From CBDCVA01 sp965222935 [NCBI: Candidatus Latescibacterota bacterium] (lineage in GTDB: Bacteria > Latescibacterota > CBDCVA01), in assembly GCA_965222935.1 (NCBI GenBank), contig CBDCVA010000002.1, forward strand, positions 806,001 to 870,000: a stretch of 64,000 bases of DNA, in the 5' to 3' direction. Of the stretch, positions 44,454 to 53,599 are shown in pieces (positions within the stretch are counted from its first letter, which is position 1; every line of letters starts with the position of its first letter). Under the pieces are notes generated by a model, which did no database searches, was not told where the DNA came from, and worked only from the letters and a program-made list of their open reading frames with translations. The translations under genes and the position numbers were made by a program.

Positions 44454-44496
44454 CAAAAACGCGATGCCAGCGCACCCGAGGAGGCACGCTGGCATC
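44454..44496 (-). terminator. Rho-independent terminator of the ErpA gene
   Basis: GATGCCAGCG and CGCTGGCATC (44463-44472 and 44487-44496) form a perfect 10-bp stem; on the minus strand it is followed by GCGTTTTT. Confidence 0.8.
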
Positions 44497-44529
44497 ATAC
44501 GCTCGTCTATGGCGTCGCGGTCTATTCGT

Positions 44530-44856
44530 CTAGGCCTGGAACGAGTGGCCGCAGCCGCAACTCGACGTGGCGTTGGGGTTTTCGATCTTGAACCCGCCGC
44601 CCATCATCGTCGTGACGTAGTCGACCCTCGCACCATCCAGGTACTGGACGCTCATCGGGTCGACCACAATGTTGACGCCGAAGCACTCGAGCTTCTCGTC
44701 CGCGTCCGTGATGTCCTCCTCGATGCTCATCCCGTACGAGAGGCCGCTACAGCCGCCACCCTGGACGAACACGCGAAGCGCAGCACCCGGCTTGCCTTCC
44801 TTTTCGAGGATGGTCTTCACCTCACCGGCCGCAGCCTCGGTCATCTCTATAGCCAT
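44530..44856 (-). CDS. erpA: A-type Fe-S cluster carrier (ErpA/IscA-like)
   Basis: The 108-aa HesB/IscA/ErpA protein starts MAIEMTEAAAGEVK and carries the three cluster-ligating cysteines: Cys36 in GGGCSGLSYGM and Cys100 and Cys102 in SSCGCGHSF. It transfers iron-sulfur clusters to apoproteins. ErpA is a better guess than IscA because no isc or suf operon is present, but the two are hard to separate. It lies in a block of Fe-S protein genes (QueG, ferredoxin, Rieske) on the same strand and ends at a strong terminator. The open frame extends 25 codons upstream, but those residues do not belong to the family. Confidence 0.85.
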   Translation of the reverse strand: MAIEMTEAAAGEVKTILEKEGKPGAALRVFVQGGGCSGLSYGMSIEEDITDADEKLECFGVNIVVDPMSVQYLDGARVDYVTTMMGGGFKIENPNATSSCGCGHSFQA

Positions 44857-45009
44857 ATCGCCATCATCCTTTCTTGAGCTGGCGCCCCAGCTCGCGTTCC
44901 GGGCCGCCGTTCGCGGACCCGGCTTCCACATATGGTTGGACTCAAAATACGCACTCCGCCCTTTCTGTCAAGTATAAAGCAACCATCACGCACGCGTCTC
45001 TTGGATGAA

Positions 45010-46242
45010 TCAAGGCCCCGGAAGTTCCCGGCCATCGCGAGCCCCACCGGGCCTATCAGTGGCGCCTCGCTCCATCTGCGCCAGCGCCAGAGCGATCTCC
45101 TCGCGAGCGTCGGGATCTTCCTCTTGACCGAGGGCACGCTGAAGGGCCGCTCTGGCCTCTTCTCCACCCAGGCGCCCCAGGGCCCAGGCGACGTGGCCCC
45201 GCACCAGAGGCTCCGAATCGTCAAGCGCTCTGATGAGAGCACCAACGGCGCGCCGGTCGCCGCTGTTGCCCAAGGCCACGGCGACATTCCGCAAGAGTCC
45301 CCGTCTCTTCGTGCGCTTGACCGGGCTCTTGCGGAAGCGAGCGCGGAAGCTCTCATCATCCAGCCAGAGAAGCTCGATCAGGTCCGGGTGAGTGAAACCG
45401 GGACGAGACGCGAAAGCGGGCTCGGGAGAGATGGGCGCGCGGTGGTTCCAGGGGCAAACGTCCTGGCAATCGTCGCAGCCGAAGATGCGGTCGCCCATCT
45501 GCGGCCTGAGATCGCGCGGGATGGGGCCGCGGAGCTCGATGGTCAAGTAGCTGATGCAGCGGCGTGCATCGAGGACCCAGGGTTCTGGGAAGGCGTCGGT
45601 AGGACACGCCTCCAGGCAGCGGGTACAGGTCCCGCAGTGCTCGGTGGCGGGCGGATCGTAGGTGAGCTCACAGGTGAGGAGAATCTCGCCCAGAAACAGC
45701 CACGAGCCGAGGCGCTTATTGAGCAGCACCGTGTTCTTGCCGATCCAGCCCAGCCCTCCCAACATAGCGACGGCCCGCTCCAGAACGGGGCCCGTATCCA
45801 CATAGATGCGGCCCCGGACGGGCTCGGAGGCCTCGCGCTGGACGAAGCTAAGAAGCTCGCGGAGCCTACGTTCCAGGACGTCGTGGTAGTCGTCACCCCA
45901 GGCGTAACGGGAGAGGGTACCCGATGGGCCCTCGGTCTGCGCGTTGGTGCCGCCGGGGCGCGCGTGGTAGTTCATGCCGCAGGTGACGACCGACCTCACC
46001 TCGGGGAGGATGCGGCGCGGATCGCCCCGCACCTGCTCCCTCCTGGTCATGTAGGCCATGGTCCCCTCATAGCCGGCGCGCGCCCAGCGGGCGTAGGCTT
46101 CCGCGTGGGCTCCGAGCGGTCCGGCCGGCCAGATGCCGACCAGGTCGAAGCCGAGCCGCCGGGCCTCAATCTTGACGCGCCGAGTCAGCGCAACGACGGT
46201 CGGGGGAGACGGAAGTGGGGCCTCCGGTGCTGGAGGCAACAT
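45010..46242 (-). CDS. queG: Epoxyqueuosine reductase with HEAT repeats
   Basis: The 410-aa protein performs the last step of queuosine synthesis in tRNA, reducing epoxyqueuosine with a cobalamin and two [4Fe-4S] clusters. Landmarks: FDLVGIWPAG, SRYAWGDDYHDVL, DTGPVLERAVAMLGGLGWIG, the cluster motifs HCGTCTRCLEACPTDAF and CDDCQDVCPWN, and the RRGLLRNVAVALGN region. A PBS-lyase HEAT-like C-terminus (about 315-390: ALDDSEPLVRGHVAWALGRL) matches longer QueG proteins. It has no signal peptide. The gap to the upstream bicupin gene is 18 bases, suggesting co-transcription. Confidence 0.92.
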   Translation of the reverse strand: MLPPAPEAPLPSPPTVVALTRRVKIEARRLGFDLVGIWPAGPLGAHAEAYARWARAGYEGTMAYMTRREQVRGDPRRILPEVRSVVTCGMNYHARPGGTNAQTEGPSGTLSRYAWGDDYHDVLERRLRELLSFVQREASEPVRGRIYVDTGPVLERAVAMLGGLGWIGKNTVLLNKRLGSWLFLGEILLTCELTYDPPATEHCGTCTRCLEACPTDAFPEPWVLDARRCISYLTIELRGPIPRDLRPQMGDRIFGCDDCQDVCPWNHRAPISPEPAFASRPGFTHPDLIELLWLDDESFRARFRKSPVKRTKRRGLLRNVAVALGNSGDRRAVGALIRALDDSEPLVRGHVAWALGRLGGEEARAALQRALGQEEDPDAREEIALALAQMERGATDRPGGARDGRELPGP

Positions 46243-46260
46243 GAGAAGATGGGCCGCGCC

Positions 46261-46923
46261 CTAGCCCTTGGAGCGGGGATTGGGCGTCATGAAAGACATG
46301 TAGACCAGTTCGCCCCCGCCAACATTCCGCAAACCGTGCTCGAGGCCCATCGGGATGTGGACGAACTGGTCCGGGCCCAAGGTGCCTGTCAGATGGCCGA
46401 CGACCACCTCGCCAGCCCCCTCTACGACGTAGTAGATTTTCTCGCAGTCGTCGTGGACGTGGGGGGACTGCTCTTCCCCCGGCGCCAGACGACCGAGCTT
46501 CGAGCGGATGCGCCCGTCGGAAGGCAAATCGGCTCCCGGCTCCCTGATGTTGACGACCACCGGTTCGATGTCCCAGCCCGAGGGGGCAAAGCCCTCAGTG
46601 CGCCAACGATTGGCAAAGAGGTTGGGGCCGACGATGATGAAACACCACAACTCACCGGGCCCGGCGTTCAGAAGGTTGTGGGGCACGTCGGGAGGGAGAT
46701 AGACGAACGTGCCGGGACCGAACTCGCGCTCGGTCCGGCCGATCTGGAAGCGGCAGCGCCCTCGCGGGAAATAGAAGACCTCCGCCGCGCCATCGTGAGC
46801 ATGGAGCACCGGGCCGAGCGGGTCTCCGACGAAGCGTTCCCCACCCGCCTGCCACCACAGAGCGCCCGAGCGCTGAACCTTCGTCTGAGGTGTTCTTTGA
46901 GTGCTCCAGGCGGAACCGTCCAC
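46261..46923 (-). CDS. Bicupin protein
   Basis: The 220-aa protein has two cupin folds: HAHDGAAEVFYFPRGRCRF with VYLPPDVPHNLLN, and PHVHDDCEKIYYVVEG with FVHIPMGLEHGLRN. His/Glu metal ligands are present in both halves (HxH...E pattern). The GTG at 46923 behind GATGAGGT is the preferred start; the frame extends to 47007 with Pro/Arg-rich residues that look non-coding. Cupins include dioxygenases, epimerases and sugar-binding sensors; nothing here decides. It precedes queG by 18 bases and probably shares its transcript. Confidence 0.75.
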   Translation of the reverse strand: MDGSAWSTQRTPQTKVQRSGALWWQAGGERFVGDPLGPVLHAHDGAAEVFYFPRGRCRFQIGRTEREFGPGTFVYLPPDVPHNLLNAGPGELWCFIIVGPNLFANRWRTEGFAPSGWDIEPVVVNIREPGADLPSDGRIRSKLGRLAPGEEQSPHVHDDCEKIYYVVEGAGEVVVGHLTGTLGPDQFVHIPMGLEHGLRNVGGGELVYMSFMTPNPRSKG

Positions 46924-47042
46924 GTCTACCTCATCCCGGCAACCCCTTGGCCGGAAACATCCTCCGCTTGCGGACGGAGGGGCCGGCGCGCGCCTTCCCA
47001 CACCCATCCACGGCGCAGCGTATCAACGATAGCTAGGTGTAT

Positions 47043-47279
47043 CTATTCCTCGAAGAAGTCGTAGTTCTTCGGGATATAGTCCTTCCACTGCTCGGGGACG
47101 TCTTCCTCGGCGAAGATGGCCGTGACCGGGCACTCCGGCTCGCAGGCGGCGCAGTCGACGCACTCATCGGGATGGATGTAGAGCATGTCATCCCCCTCGT
47201 AGATGCAGTCGACCGGACAGACGTCCACGCACGCTTTATCCTTCACTCCAATGCAGGGCTCACAGATGATGTACGTCAT
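47043..47279 (-). CDS. Bacterial-type ferredoxin (7Fe/8Fe)
   Basis: The 78-aa protein starts [20 protein letters not shown] and has two cluster motifs: the first is C-x7-C-like ([18 protein letters not shown]), the second [16 protein letters not shown]. This arrangement with the extended first motif resembles FdxA-type [3Fe-4S]/[4Fe-4S] ferredoxins, with an acidic tail ([19 protein letters not shown]). It carries electrons in the cytosol. It lies between the bicupin and a Rieske ferredoxin, on the same strand. Confidence 0.92.
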   Translation of the reverse strand: MTYIICEPCIGVKDKACVDVCPVDCIYEGDDMLYIHPDECVDCAACEPECPVTAIFAEEDVPEQWKDYIPKNYDFFEE

Positions 47280-47379
47280 GCTGACTTCCTTCCCTCCTAA
47301 CGCGCACTACCAAGCGCGCGACATCGTGCTCATGCATCTTACCATCGACGACCGCGCTGCCCTAAGATCTGCAAGCACT

Positions 47380-47688
47380 TCAGGGAACCGCGGCCAAGAC
47401 GTCCGAGCCTTCTACCTTCACCTCGTAGCAAGCGACGCGGATCTGATCGCTCATGACCGAGACGCCTGTTTTCACGTTGTACTGCCAGCCGTGCCAGGGG
47501 CACGTCACAGTCTCGCCTTCGATGAACCCTTCTCCGAGCGGACCCCCCTGGTGCAGACACGTATTGCTAAGAGCATAGAACGCGCCGTCGACGTTGTATA
47601 GGGCAATTTCGACGCCGTTCACCTCGACCACGCTCCCATCTCCCGGAGCGAGATCGCCGGCACTGGCAACCCTGGTGAACTCAGCCAT
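47380..47688 (-). CDS. Rieske [2Fe-2S] ferredoxin
   Basis: This is a 102-aa soluble Rieske protein, similar to ferredoxin components of ring-hydroxylating dioxygenases and to NirD. The cluster ligands are in NTCLHQGGPLG (Cys-x-His) and CPWHGWQYN (Cys-x2-His). It starts at the second of two ATGs (47688), 7 bases behind AAGGGG; the first at 47694 would leave only 1 base. It probably donates electrons to an oxygenase. None is adjacent, though PhyH-type enzymes elsewhere in the window do not need one. Confidence 0.9.
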   Translation of the reverse strand: MAEFTRVASAGDLAPGDGSVVEVNGVEIALYNVDGAFYALSNTCLHQGGPLGEGFIEGETVTCPWHGWQYNVKTGVSVMSDQIRVACYEVKVEGSDVLAAVP

Positions 47689-48070
47689 AGCCATACCCCT
47701 TCTGTGGAGATAACCGGCAAGGTAGCGCTTAAAGCTGCTTTGTCAAGTAAAGCCTTTCAAAAGTTGGCTCGTCCGTCTTGCATCCTCGCTGCTCTATGGA
47801 CGTAGGAGAACCCCGTACTGGACCCGGACTCTCACCCTGCACCTTGCTCACGGGGAAAATAGCCGCAGTCGTGTGGGTGGCAAGTTTTTGTTTTAGGCAG
47901 CCAGCCAAGCCCCGAGCAACGCCTCCGAGCACGAAATCAAGCAGCGCCGAGCCGCCGCCAATCCTGACGCCTGAGGCATCTTCCCGCTCTTTGATGCGTG
48001 TGGCTGGCTCGGTTGCGAATCCAAGGCAACGCCGGGACACCTTTGAGGAGCCGGGTTGCCGCGCGCGAGC
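47689..48070. other. Intergenic, no gene recognised
   Basis: About 380 bases upstream of the Rieske gene and downstream of the GH95 gene. A 103-codon minus-strand frame (47729-48040) has no ribosome site, no recognisable motif and unusual composition, so I do not call it. Confidence 0.45.
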
Positions 48071-50500
48071 TCAAGTCGGGCTCAGCGCGCCGCCTAGCCC
48101 TAGCGGCGGATCGGGGAGCGGGGCTAGCTCCAGGTCGCGGAGCTCGACGGCCTCTAGCGGCAGATCGGGCCGCTCGATGACGTAGACGTGGCCGCGGCTC
48201 GTCGGGAAAACGAGCGCCCTCCGATCCGAGGGTTCGACTACGACATCGCCCGTCGTCAGATCGCGCACGCGCGCAGGTACGTCTTTCCAGGGTACGACCA
48301 TAATGCAGGGCTCTCCCGCCGTACTCTCGACTAGAACGTAGGGCACGACACCATTGCGGCGCTCGGCGCTCACCAGGAAAGCTCCCTCGGCCCTAAGCGT
48401 CCCGAATGCGACGTCCTCCCATGCCTTGGGTAGGCCCCCGAAGACGCGAATCACACCGCCGGAACTCTGCATCAGCATCTCGATGACCGCCGCCGCGTAA
48501 CCGCCGCCCGCCTCGATCTGGAGTAGCTTGCGCCCCGCCATCCCCTTCCCGGTCTCCTTCCAATCGAAGATCATGCTGAAGCCATTGACGTTCACGTAGG
48601 TCTCGATGTACTCGCTGAGCATCCGGAGCGCCGTTTCCCCATCGCCGGCGTGAGCGGCGATGGCGGCAAGCCACGGAAAGGAAAAACCGGCGTACCCGGC
48701 GGAACCGCGGTCGAGGACGTTCTGGAGCGAGGCGCGCGCAAGGGCCATGCTCTCGGGATCGCCGCCGCCCATACCCAGAAGTCCCGCGGGGTAAATGGCG
48801 GAAAGGGCGCTCATGTGGCGATGGCTGTTGGCCCACTCACGGCCCTCGAGGTCGATCAGGTGGCCGTCCGCCCGGGGGAAGGGCGCGAGGCCATCGAGGA
48901 CCTCCTGCCAGCGCTCGCGACGGTCCTCGTCAGCTTTCATGCGCGCACTGACGTCGAGGATGGCGCGATAGAGGACGCACAGGAACGCGAGGTCGATAGC
49001 GCTGTCGCGACCCCAGGCGGAGAGACGGTTGTCGTCTTGCTCGGGCGACGTAGTGGGGAAGACGTGATAGACACCCGCCTCGTCGCGCTCGAGGAGGCCG
49101 TCGTAGAAATCAACGCAGGCTCGCAGGAGCGGGTAGACGAAGTCGCGTCGAGCGGCGCGGTTGCGGGTGTAGAGCTCGTGCCACCAGAAATGATGCCCGA
49201 TCCAGGCGCTGCTTCCCGCCCAGCGAGAGACCGCGATCCAGCCACCCATGTCACCGCCGCCCCTGTAGGTGGCGCAAGGCCACTTGGCGCCGCCCCAGCC
49301 GTAGAAGGCGCTCGTCTCTTCCTCGATCCTGGGGAGCATGGCCATACAGTTCAGGAGCAGAGGCATGGCGGCCTCGGGGTGGTTGCTGCTATAGGCGGGC
49401 CAGTAGGTCATCTGGACGTTGAGGTCGAAGTGGTAATCGCCGTGCCAAGCCGGGCGGTCCTCGTCGCACCACAGCCCTTGAAGACCGGGCATCTGCCGCC
49501 CAGGCCGCGAGCAGGAGCCAAGCTTGTATATCTCGAAATACCACAGGTTTTCAGCCAGCCGGTCGGGCACGTGGATGAAGGATTTCGCCCAGTAGTCGGC
49601 CCACCAGCCGATGTGCTCGTCGCGCAGCCCGCGATAGCCTCGATCGCGCGCGCCCGCCGCCACGGCCCGCGCGAAGCTCAGGGGGTCCAAGCCGTCGTTC
49701 GATGTCGCAAACGCGGCATAGAGCACACAGGCGCCCATGGGCTTAGGAGCGAGGCTCACGGAGAGCCCTCCATCGCGGATGGACGGTGAGGCCTCCACGC
49801 CGTCAAGGAGCAGGTAGACGACCGTCCGCAGGCCATCGGGGAAGACAAGCTCCATCCAGGCGCCCTCGTCGTCAGCGTCGAAGATGGGTGGGTCGAAACC
49901 CTCGGTGCTGACACGCCTCAGGCGAAGGGTGCGCTCGCAGATGCCAGAGGTCTCGCTGGCAATGTGCAGGGCGATGACGCTGTGCGTCGCGTGGGTGAAG
50001 AGCGTGAACTTCTGATGCAGCTCGCCGATCACCGATTTCATCGCTGAGAACGCTCCGGCCAGGCTCAGACGATGCTCGAAAGCGGTGACATCCCCGGGCG
50101 CGTGCGTCAGAAGCTCGAGTTCACCGACGGGCTGGAAGCTGGGGTAGGGAAACGCGTAGACGGCATCGTACGCTGCGGCAAGCTCCTTGTAGGCGGCCTC
50201 GTCCCGTTCGCGGACGATACGCGCCAACTCCTCGTAGTTGTTCCGAGGGTGCTCGATCGGCGCGTAGCGGTTGTCCCACACGTCGGCCTTGTTCAGGCCA
50301 ATACGGAGTCTCCGGGGATCCCCGAAGACCATCGCGCCGATGTCACCATTGCCTAAGGGCAGGCCGTCGATCCACTCGCTTGCGGGCTCACGATGGACGA
50401 TATCGTGCTGGGCGACCCAGGCCACGGGGTCGTACTGGAGGCGGCCACCGAAGGCGGTCGTTTCTCCGGAGGGGGGAGTTGCGGCGGCGGGGCGACGCAC
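48071..50500 (-). CDS. GH95-family glycoside hydrolase
   Basis: The 809-aa protein matches family GH95 (alpha-L-fucosidase and relatives). The N-terminal beta domain starts with the signature EWIDGLPLGNGDIGAMVFG. The (alpha/alpha)6 barrel has GLQGLWCDEDRPAWHGDYHF, LNVQMTYWPAYSSNHPEA, TTSPEQDDN and NSHRHMSALSAIYPAGL, positions that hold the catalytic acid and Asn/Asp residues in the family. A C-terminal beta domain follows (about 690-809). No signal peptide is seen, so it acts in the cytosol on imported fucosides or galactosides, which fits the sugar-catabolic neighbours. It ends 24 bases after the nicotinamidase-like gene. Confidence 0.85.
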   Translation of the reverse strand: MRRPAAATPPSGETTAFGGRLQYDPVAWVAQHDIVHREPASEWIDGLPLGNGDIGAMVFGDPRRLRIGLNKADVWDNRYAPIEHPRNNYEELARIVRERDEAAYKELAAAYDAVYAFPYPSFQPVGELELLTHAPGDVTAFEHRLSLAGAFSAMKSVIGELHQKFTLFTHATHSVIALHIASETSGICERTLRLRRVSTEGFDPPIFDADDEGAWMELVFPDGLRTVVYLLLDGVEASPSIRDGGLSVSLAPKPMGACVLYAAFATSNDGLDPLSFARAVAAGARDRGYRGLRDEHIGWWADYWAKSFIHVPDRLAENLWYFEIYKLGSCSRPGRQMPGLQGLWCDEDRPAWHGDYHFDLNVQMTYWPAYSSNHPEAAMPLLLNCMAMLPRIEEETSAFYGWGGAKWPCATYRGGGDMGGWIAVSRWAGSSAWIGHHFWWHELYTRNRAARRDFVYPLLRACVDFYDGLLERDEAGVYHVFPTTSPEQDDNRLSAWGRDSAIDLAFLCVLYRAILDVSARMKADEDRRERWQEVLDGLAPFPRADGHLIDLEGREWANSHRHMSALSAIYPAGLLGMGGGDPESMALARASLQNVLDRGSAGYAGFSFPWLAAIAAHAGDGETALRMLSEYIETYVNVNGFSMIFDWKETGKGMAGRKLLQIEAGGGYAAAVIEMLMQSSGGVIRVFGGLPKAWEDVAFGTLRAEGAFLVSAERRNGVVPYVLVESTAGEPCIMVVPWKDVPARVRDLTTGDVVVEPSDRRALVFPTSRGHVYVIERPDLPLEAVELRDLELAPLPDPPLGLGGALSPT

Positions 50501-50524
50501 GGCCCTTAGTCAAGCCCAGCAGCG

Positions 50525-51175
50525 CTACGCTGCGGTGGCGAGCGCCTCGCGCTCGACGATGTCGGCGGTGGAGACGACGCGGACGCCGCGCCTGCGCCAG
50601 TCTGAAACGAGCTTCTCGGCTTCTTCGGCGACGATCGGCTTGGTCGCGTCCTCGACCAGCGTAATCGGACCTCTACCCTGGGCCAGAAAGCCCTCGATGG
50701 CGAACCGGTCACAGACGTCCAGGGCAACGCCGTAGACCACGATCCCCCCGGATGACAGGAGCTCCAGGACGGCGTCCACGTTGGGGTTGGTGAAAACGTC
50801 GAACCGCTGCTTGAGGAAATAGATCTCACCCCCGTGCACGCGGACACGCCGTTCAAGTTCGGCGCGGTCGAGTGGGGCCGATCCAATCCACAGAGGGTCG
50901 CGCGGCGCGGTCTCAAGGATCTTGCGCTGCCCCTCGGTACCGTGGAGGCAATGAGGTGGATAGGTCTCACGGTAGTCGGGGGAGTTCGAGAGCTCGGGGT
51001 CATCGGGACGGTGGTCGTCGGCTGATCCCAGAACCCGGATGCTCCGCTCGCGGGCGTAATGAGTGAGCCGTGCGAGGTTATCGATGATGGCCTCGGCATC
51101 GGGGACGTAAAGTTTACCGTGGCTCCGCATGAAATCCACCTGCGTGTCCACGTCCCAGAACACGATCTTGGACAT
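50525..51175 (-). CDS. Isochorismatase/nicotinamidase family hydrolase
   Basis: The 216-aa cysteine hydrolase starts MSKIVFWDVDTQVDFM behind GGGAGGT; the open frame before it is leader. The Asp-Lys-Cys triad is visible: Asp in DTQVDF, Lys in FLKQRFDVF and Cys in GVALDVCDRFAIEGF. Metal-ligand-like residues occur in GSADDHRPDDPEL and HCLHGTEGQ (the latter as in PncA CVQGTxG). Nicotinamidase is likely because of these motifs, giving nicotinate for the phosphoribosyltransferase at 42297-43340, but other amidases of the family cannot be excluded. It lies just upstream of GH95 on the same strand. Confidence 0.78.
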   Translation of the reverse strand: MSKIVFWDVDTQVDFMRSHGKLYVPDAEAIIDNLARLTHYARERSIRVLGSADDHRPDDPELSNSPDYRETYPPHCLHGTEGQRKILETAPRDPLWIGSAPLDRAELERRVRVHGGEIYFLKQRFDVFTNPNVDAVLELLSSGGIVVYGVALDVCDRFAIEGFLAQGRGPITLVEDATKPIVAEEAEKLVSDWRRRGVRVVSTADIVEREALATAA

Positions 51176-51390
51176 TGCATCTACCTCCCTGGAGCTTAGG
51201 AAAAAAGGTGCGCCCAGCGTCAAGTCAAGTGGAGGCGTCCCCTTGAGCGGCCCACTTGCGACGCTCAGGAAGGCCTCGCACATTACCTTGTGGGGAATCA
51301 TCATGGCGCAGGGGCTCGCGGTGCCAGGCTAGCAGCGCCCTAGCCTGAACGAGCGGTCTGCTTAGGATGAAGGGCACGGAGGCAAATCTG

Positions 51391-52203
51391 ATGCAGCTAG
51401 AGGGCAAAACGGTGATCGTGACGGGCGCGGGTTCGGACCGTGGCATCGGCAGGAGCATCGCTCTTGGCTTCGCGCGCGAGGGCGCGGACATCGTGGTCGC
51501 CGACCTCAACGGCCAGGACGCCACACGCGTGGCCCATGAGATCGAAAATCTAGGCCGGAATGCGCTGGCGATCACCGTCGACGTTTCACGCCCGGCTGAC
51601 GTCGGGCGCATGATGCAGGCGACGGTCGAGCGTTTCGGTGGTGTGGACATTCTTGTGAACAACGTGGGTGCCGTGAGGTTCGCACCGTTTCTGGAGACTA
51701 CCGAGGAGTTATGGGACTGGAGCCATGCGGTCAACCTCAAAAGCCAGTTCCTTTGTTCGCAGGCGGCGGCGCGGCGGATGGTCGAGCAGGGATCCGGAGG
51801 CGTCATCCTGTGCATCACGTCGGTGGGAGCCGAGGCGGGCCACGAGGAGCAGGCGGCCTACTGTTCGGCCAAGGCGGGGGCGAAGAACCTGATGATGGGG
51901 ATGGCAGTGGAGTTGGCGCGCCACAGGATCCGCGTCAACGCCATCGCGCCGGGCGGCGCCGATACCAACTTCATCAAGGAGCCCCGCAGGCAGAGGATGC
52001 GGGCACGGCCCGAGGCGGACGCCGCCATCCCCTGGGGCCGGCGAGGAACCCCGGAGGACATCGTCGGCACGACCGTCTTCCTCGCCTCGGACGCGGCCGA
52101 GTACATCACGGGCACCACCATCACGGTGGACGGCGGGACGACCGCGGGCCACATGCTGCCGTCGGAGTGGCGCGGGGAGGGAGAGCCCTCGCAGCCGCGC
52201 TAG
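51391..52203 (+). CDS. Short-chain dehydrogenase/reductase
   Basis: The 270-aa classical SDR starts MQLEGKTVIVTGAGSDRGIG; the cofactor loop has two extra residues (TGAGSDRGIG against TGxxxGIG). Other motifs are VVADLNGQDA, NNVGAVRFAPF, a Ser in CITSVGAEAG, Tyr and Lys in YCSAKAGAKNL, and a GGT-rich end. The Asp after strand 2 favours NAD. A GGAGGC site 8 bases upstream supports 51391 over the ATG at 51367. It diverges from the nicotinamidase-like gene and is followed after 76 bases by an FAD oxidoreductase; the two could form an operon. The substrate is unknown. Confidence 0.85.
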   Translation: MQLEGKTVIVTGAGSDRGIGRSIALGFAREGADIVVADLNGQDATRVAHEIENLGRNALAITVDVSRPADVGRMMQATVERFGGVDILVNNVGAVRFAPFLETTEELWDWSHAVNLKSQFLCSQAAARRMVEQGSGGVILCITSVGAEAGHEEQAAYCSAKAGAKNLMMGMAVELARHRIRVNAIAPGGADTNFIKEPRRQRMRARPEADAAIPWGRRGTPEDIVGTTVFLASDAAEYITGTTITVDGGTTAGHMLPSEWRGEGEPSQPR

Positions 52204-52279
52204 TCTCCCACCTGTAAGCAGCGACGTTCCCGGCAGGCGGAAGCTCCCCTACGAGAGAGAACTCGCGCCACCCTATACC

Positions 52280-53395
52280 ATGCGACGCACCGCAGACGCC
52301 GTCGTCATCGGCGGCGGGATCGTCGGATCGGCCATCGCTCACGCTCTAGCCGCCAAACGCCTGTGCGTCACGCTACTGGAGCGCGGCGAACCGGCATCGC
52401 GGGCCTCCGGCTCAACCTTCGCATGGATCAACGCGACAGGCACTTCGGCCGAGGCTTACCACCGCCTCAGGCGCCGCGCCGTCGAGGCCTTCGACAGCTT
52501 GGAGGAGACGCTCCGTCGTCCATTCGGTCTGCGGGACGGCGGCTCTCTCCATTGGGCGACGTACCCCGATGAGGCCGAGACGCTACGTCAGCGGGAAACG
52601 CGCCTCAGAGCATGGGGTTACCCCGTCCAATGGCTCGACGCTGAGGCGCTCTCCGAGTTGGAACCCCATCTTCAGTTGCTCGATCCACCGCTGGGGATCC
52701 TGTACGCCCCGATGGATAAGCGCGTGGATGCCCGCGCGCTGGTAGGCGCGTTCCTCGCCCGGGCGAAGGAACTGGGCGCAGAGGTTGTGAACCGCTGCCC
52801 CGTGATAGGGCTCAGGTTCAGCGGCGACCGTGTCACCGGCGTCGAGACGCCCCACGGCACGGTCGAGGCGCCGTGGGTGGTGTGTGCCGCCGGGGTCGAA
52901 GTCCCGAAGGTCGCGCGGATGGTTGGCCTGAAAGTGCCGGTTAAGCGCAGTCCGGGGCTTCTGGTTGTCACCGCGCCCGTCCGCGAGGGCATCGGACGCG
53001 TGCTGTATCCACCCGGGTTTCACATGCGGCCCACCGAGGACGGACGGCTGATCCTTGGCGCGGAGGACGTTGACGAGACGGCGTCCGAAGGCATGGCTCT
53101 CGACCCACCCCCAAAAGCGTGCCGGCAACTGTTCGAGCGCGCCGCGGCGCTGGTGCCGTCCTTACGCGGGCGGCGGATCGAGGCGGTACAGCTCGGAATC
53201 CGACCCATTCCCGCCGACGGTTACCCACTCATCGGTCCCGCACCGGGGCGACGGGGGATCTACATCGCCGTGATGCACAGCGGGATTACGCTGGCACCGT
53301 TGGTCGGAAAGCAGGTCGCTCGGGAGATCGTCGAAGGTGAAGCCGACCCGATGCTAGCGTTCTACCGGCTCGGCCGGCTCAGGGCCTGGAGGTGA
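52280..53395 (+). CDS. DAO-family FAD-dependent oxidoreductase
   Basis: The 371-aa flavoprotein has an N-terminal FAD dinucleotide motif (VVIGGGIVGSAIAHALA) and GRGEP-type strand 2 (VTLLERGEPASRASG). The DAO fold includes DKRVDARALVGAFL and, near the end, RPIPADGYPLIGPAPGRRGIYIAVMHSGITLAP. The family includes glycine/sarcosine oxidase and D-amino acid dehydrogenase-like enzymes; substrate not assignable. No signal peptide apart from the Rossmann helix. Its last 17 bases overlap the antisense ZIP-transporter remnant. Confidence 0.85.
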   Translation: MRRTADAVVIGGGIVGSAIAHALAAKRLCVTLLERGEPASRASGSTFAWINATGTSAEAYHRLRRRAVEAFDSLEETLRRPFGLRDGGSLHWATYPDEAETLRQRETRLRAWGYPVQWLDAEALSELEPHLQLLDPPLGILYAPMDKRVDARALVGAFLARAKELGAEVVNRCPVIGLRFSGDRVTGVETPHGTVEAPWVVCAAGVEVPKVARMVGLKVPVKRSPGLLVVTAPVREGIGRVLYPPGFHMRPTEDGRLILGAEDVDETASEGMALDPPPKACRQLFERAAALVPSLRGRRIEAVQLGIRPIPADGYPLIGPAPGRRGIYIAVMHSGITLAPLVGKQVAREIVEGEADPMLAFYRLGRLRAWR

Positions 53396-53573
53396 CGCGG
53401 TCGGTGCGTGGTTCAATGCCCAAGGCGAGCCTGAATGTCAAAATCAGCAAGAGCCCCGCGGTGAAGGATGCGAAGTGGAGTAGACCCGTCTTCATACTCT
53501 CGTGCTTGTTGATCTCGGGCACAAGGTCGGCGACGGCGATGTAGAGGAAGTTGCCCGCCGCCCGATAGACCAC
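53379..53573 (-). pseudogene. C-terminal remnant of a ZIP metal transporter
   Basis: The minus-strand frame reads AAGNFLYIAVADLVPEINKH followed by a second hydrophobic helix (FTAGLLLILTFRLALG). This is the end of ZIP-family transporters (GNFLYIAxxDLIPE in the next-to-last helices). Only about 65 residues remain; upstream of residue 35 the homology stops abruptly where the CMD-family gene begins on the other strand. The rest of the gene is absent. Confidence 0.65.
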
Positions 53574-53599
53574 CGGGTAGATTTGGAGAGGAGAACCTA

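Noticed and set aside
44932-47064. 710-codon plus-strand frame over queG and the bicupin
   Set aside because: Antisense to two genes with full family motifs; no domain of its own.
47729-48040. 103-codon minus-strand frame between the Rieske and GH95 genes
   Set aside because: No ribosome site, composition unlike real genes, no motif.
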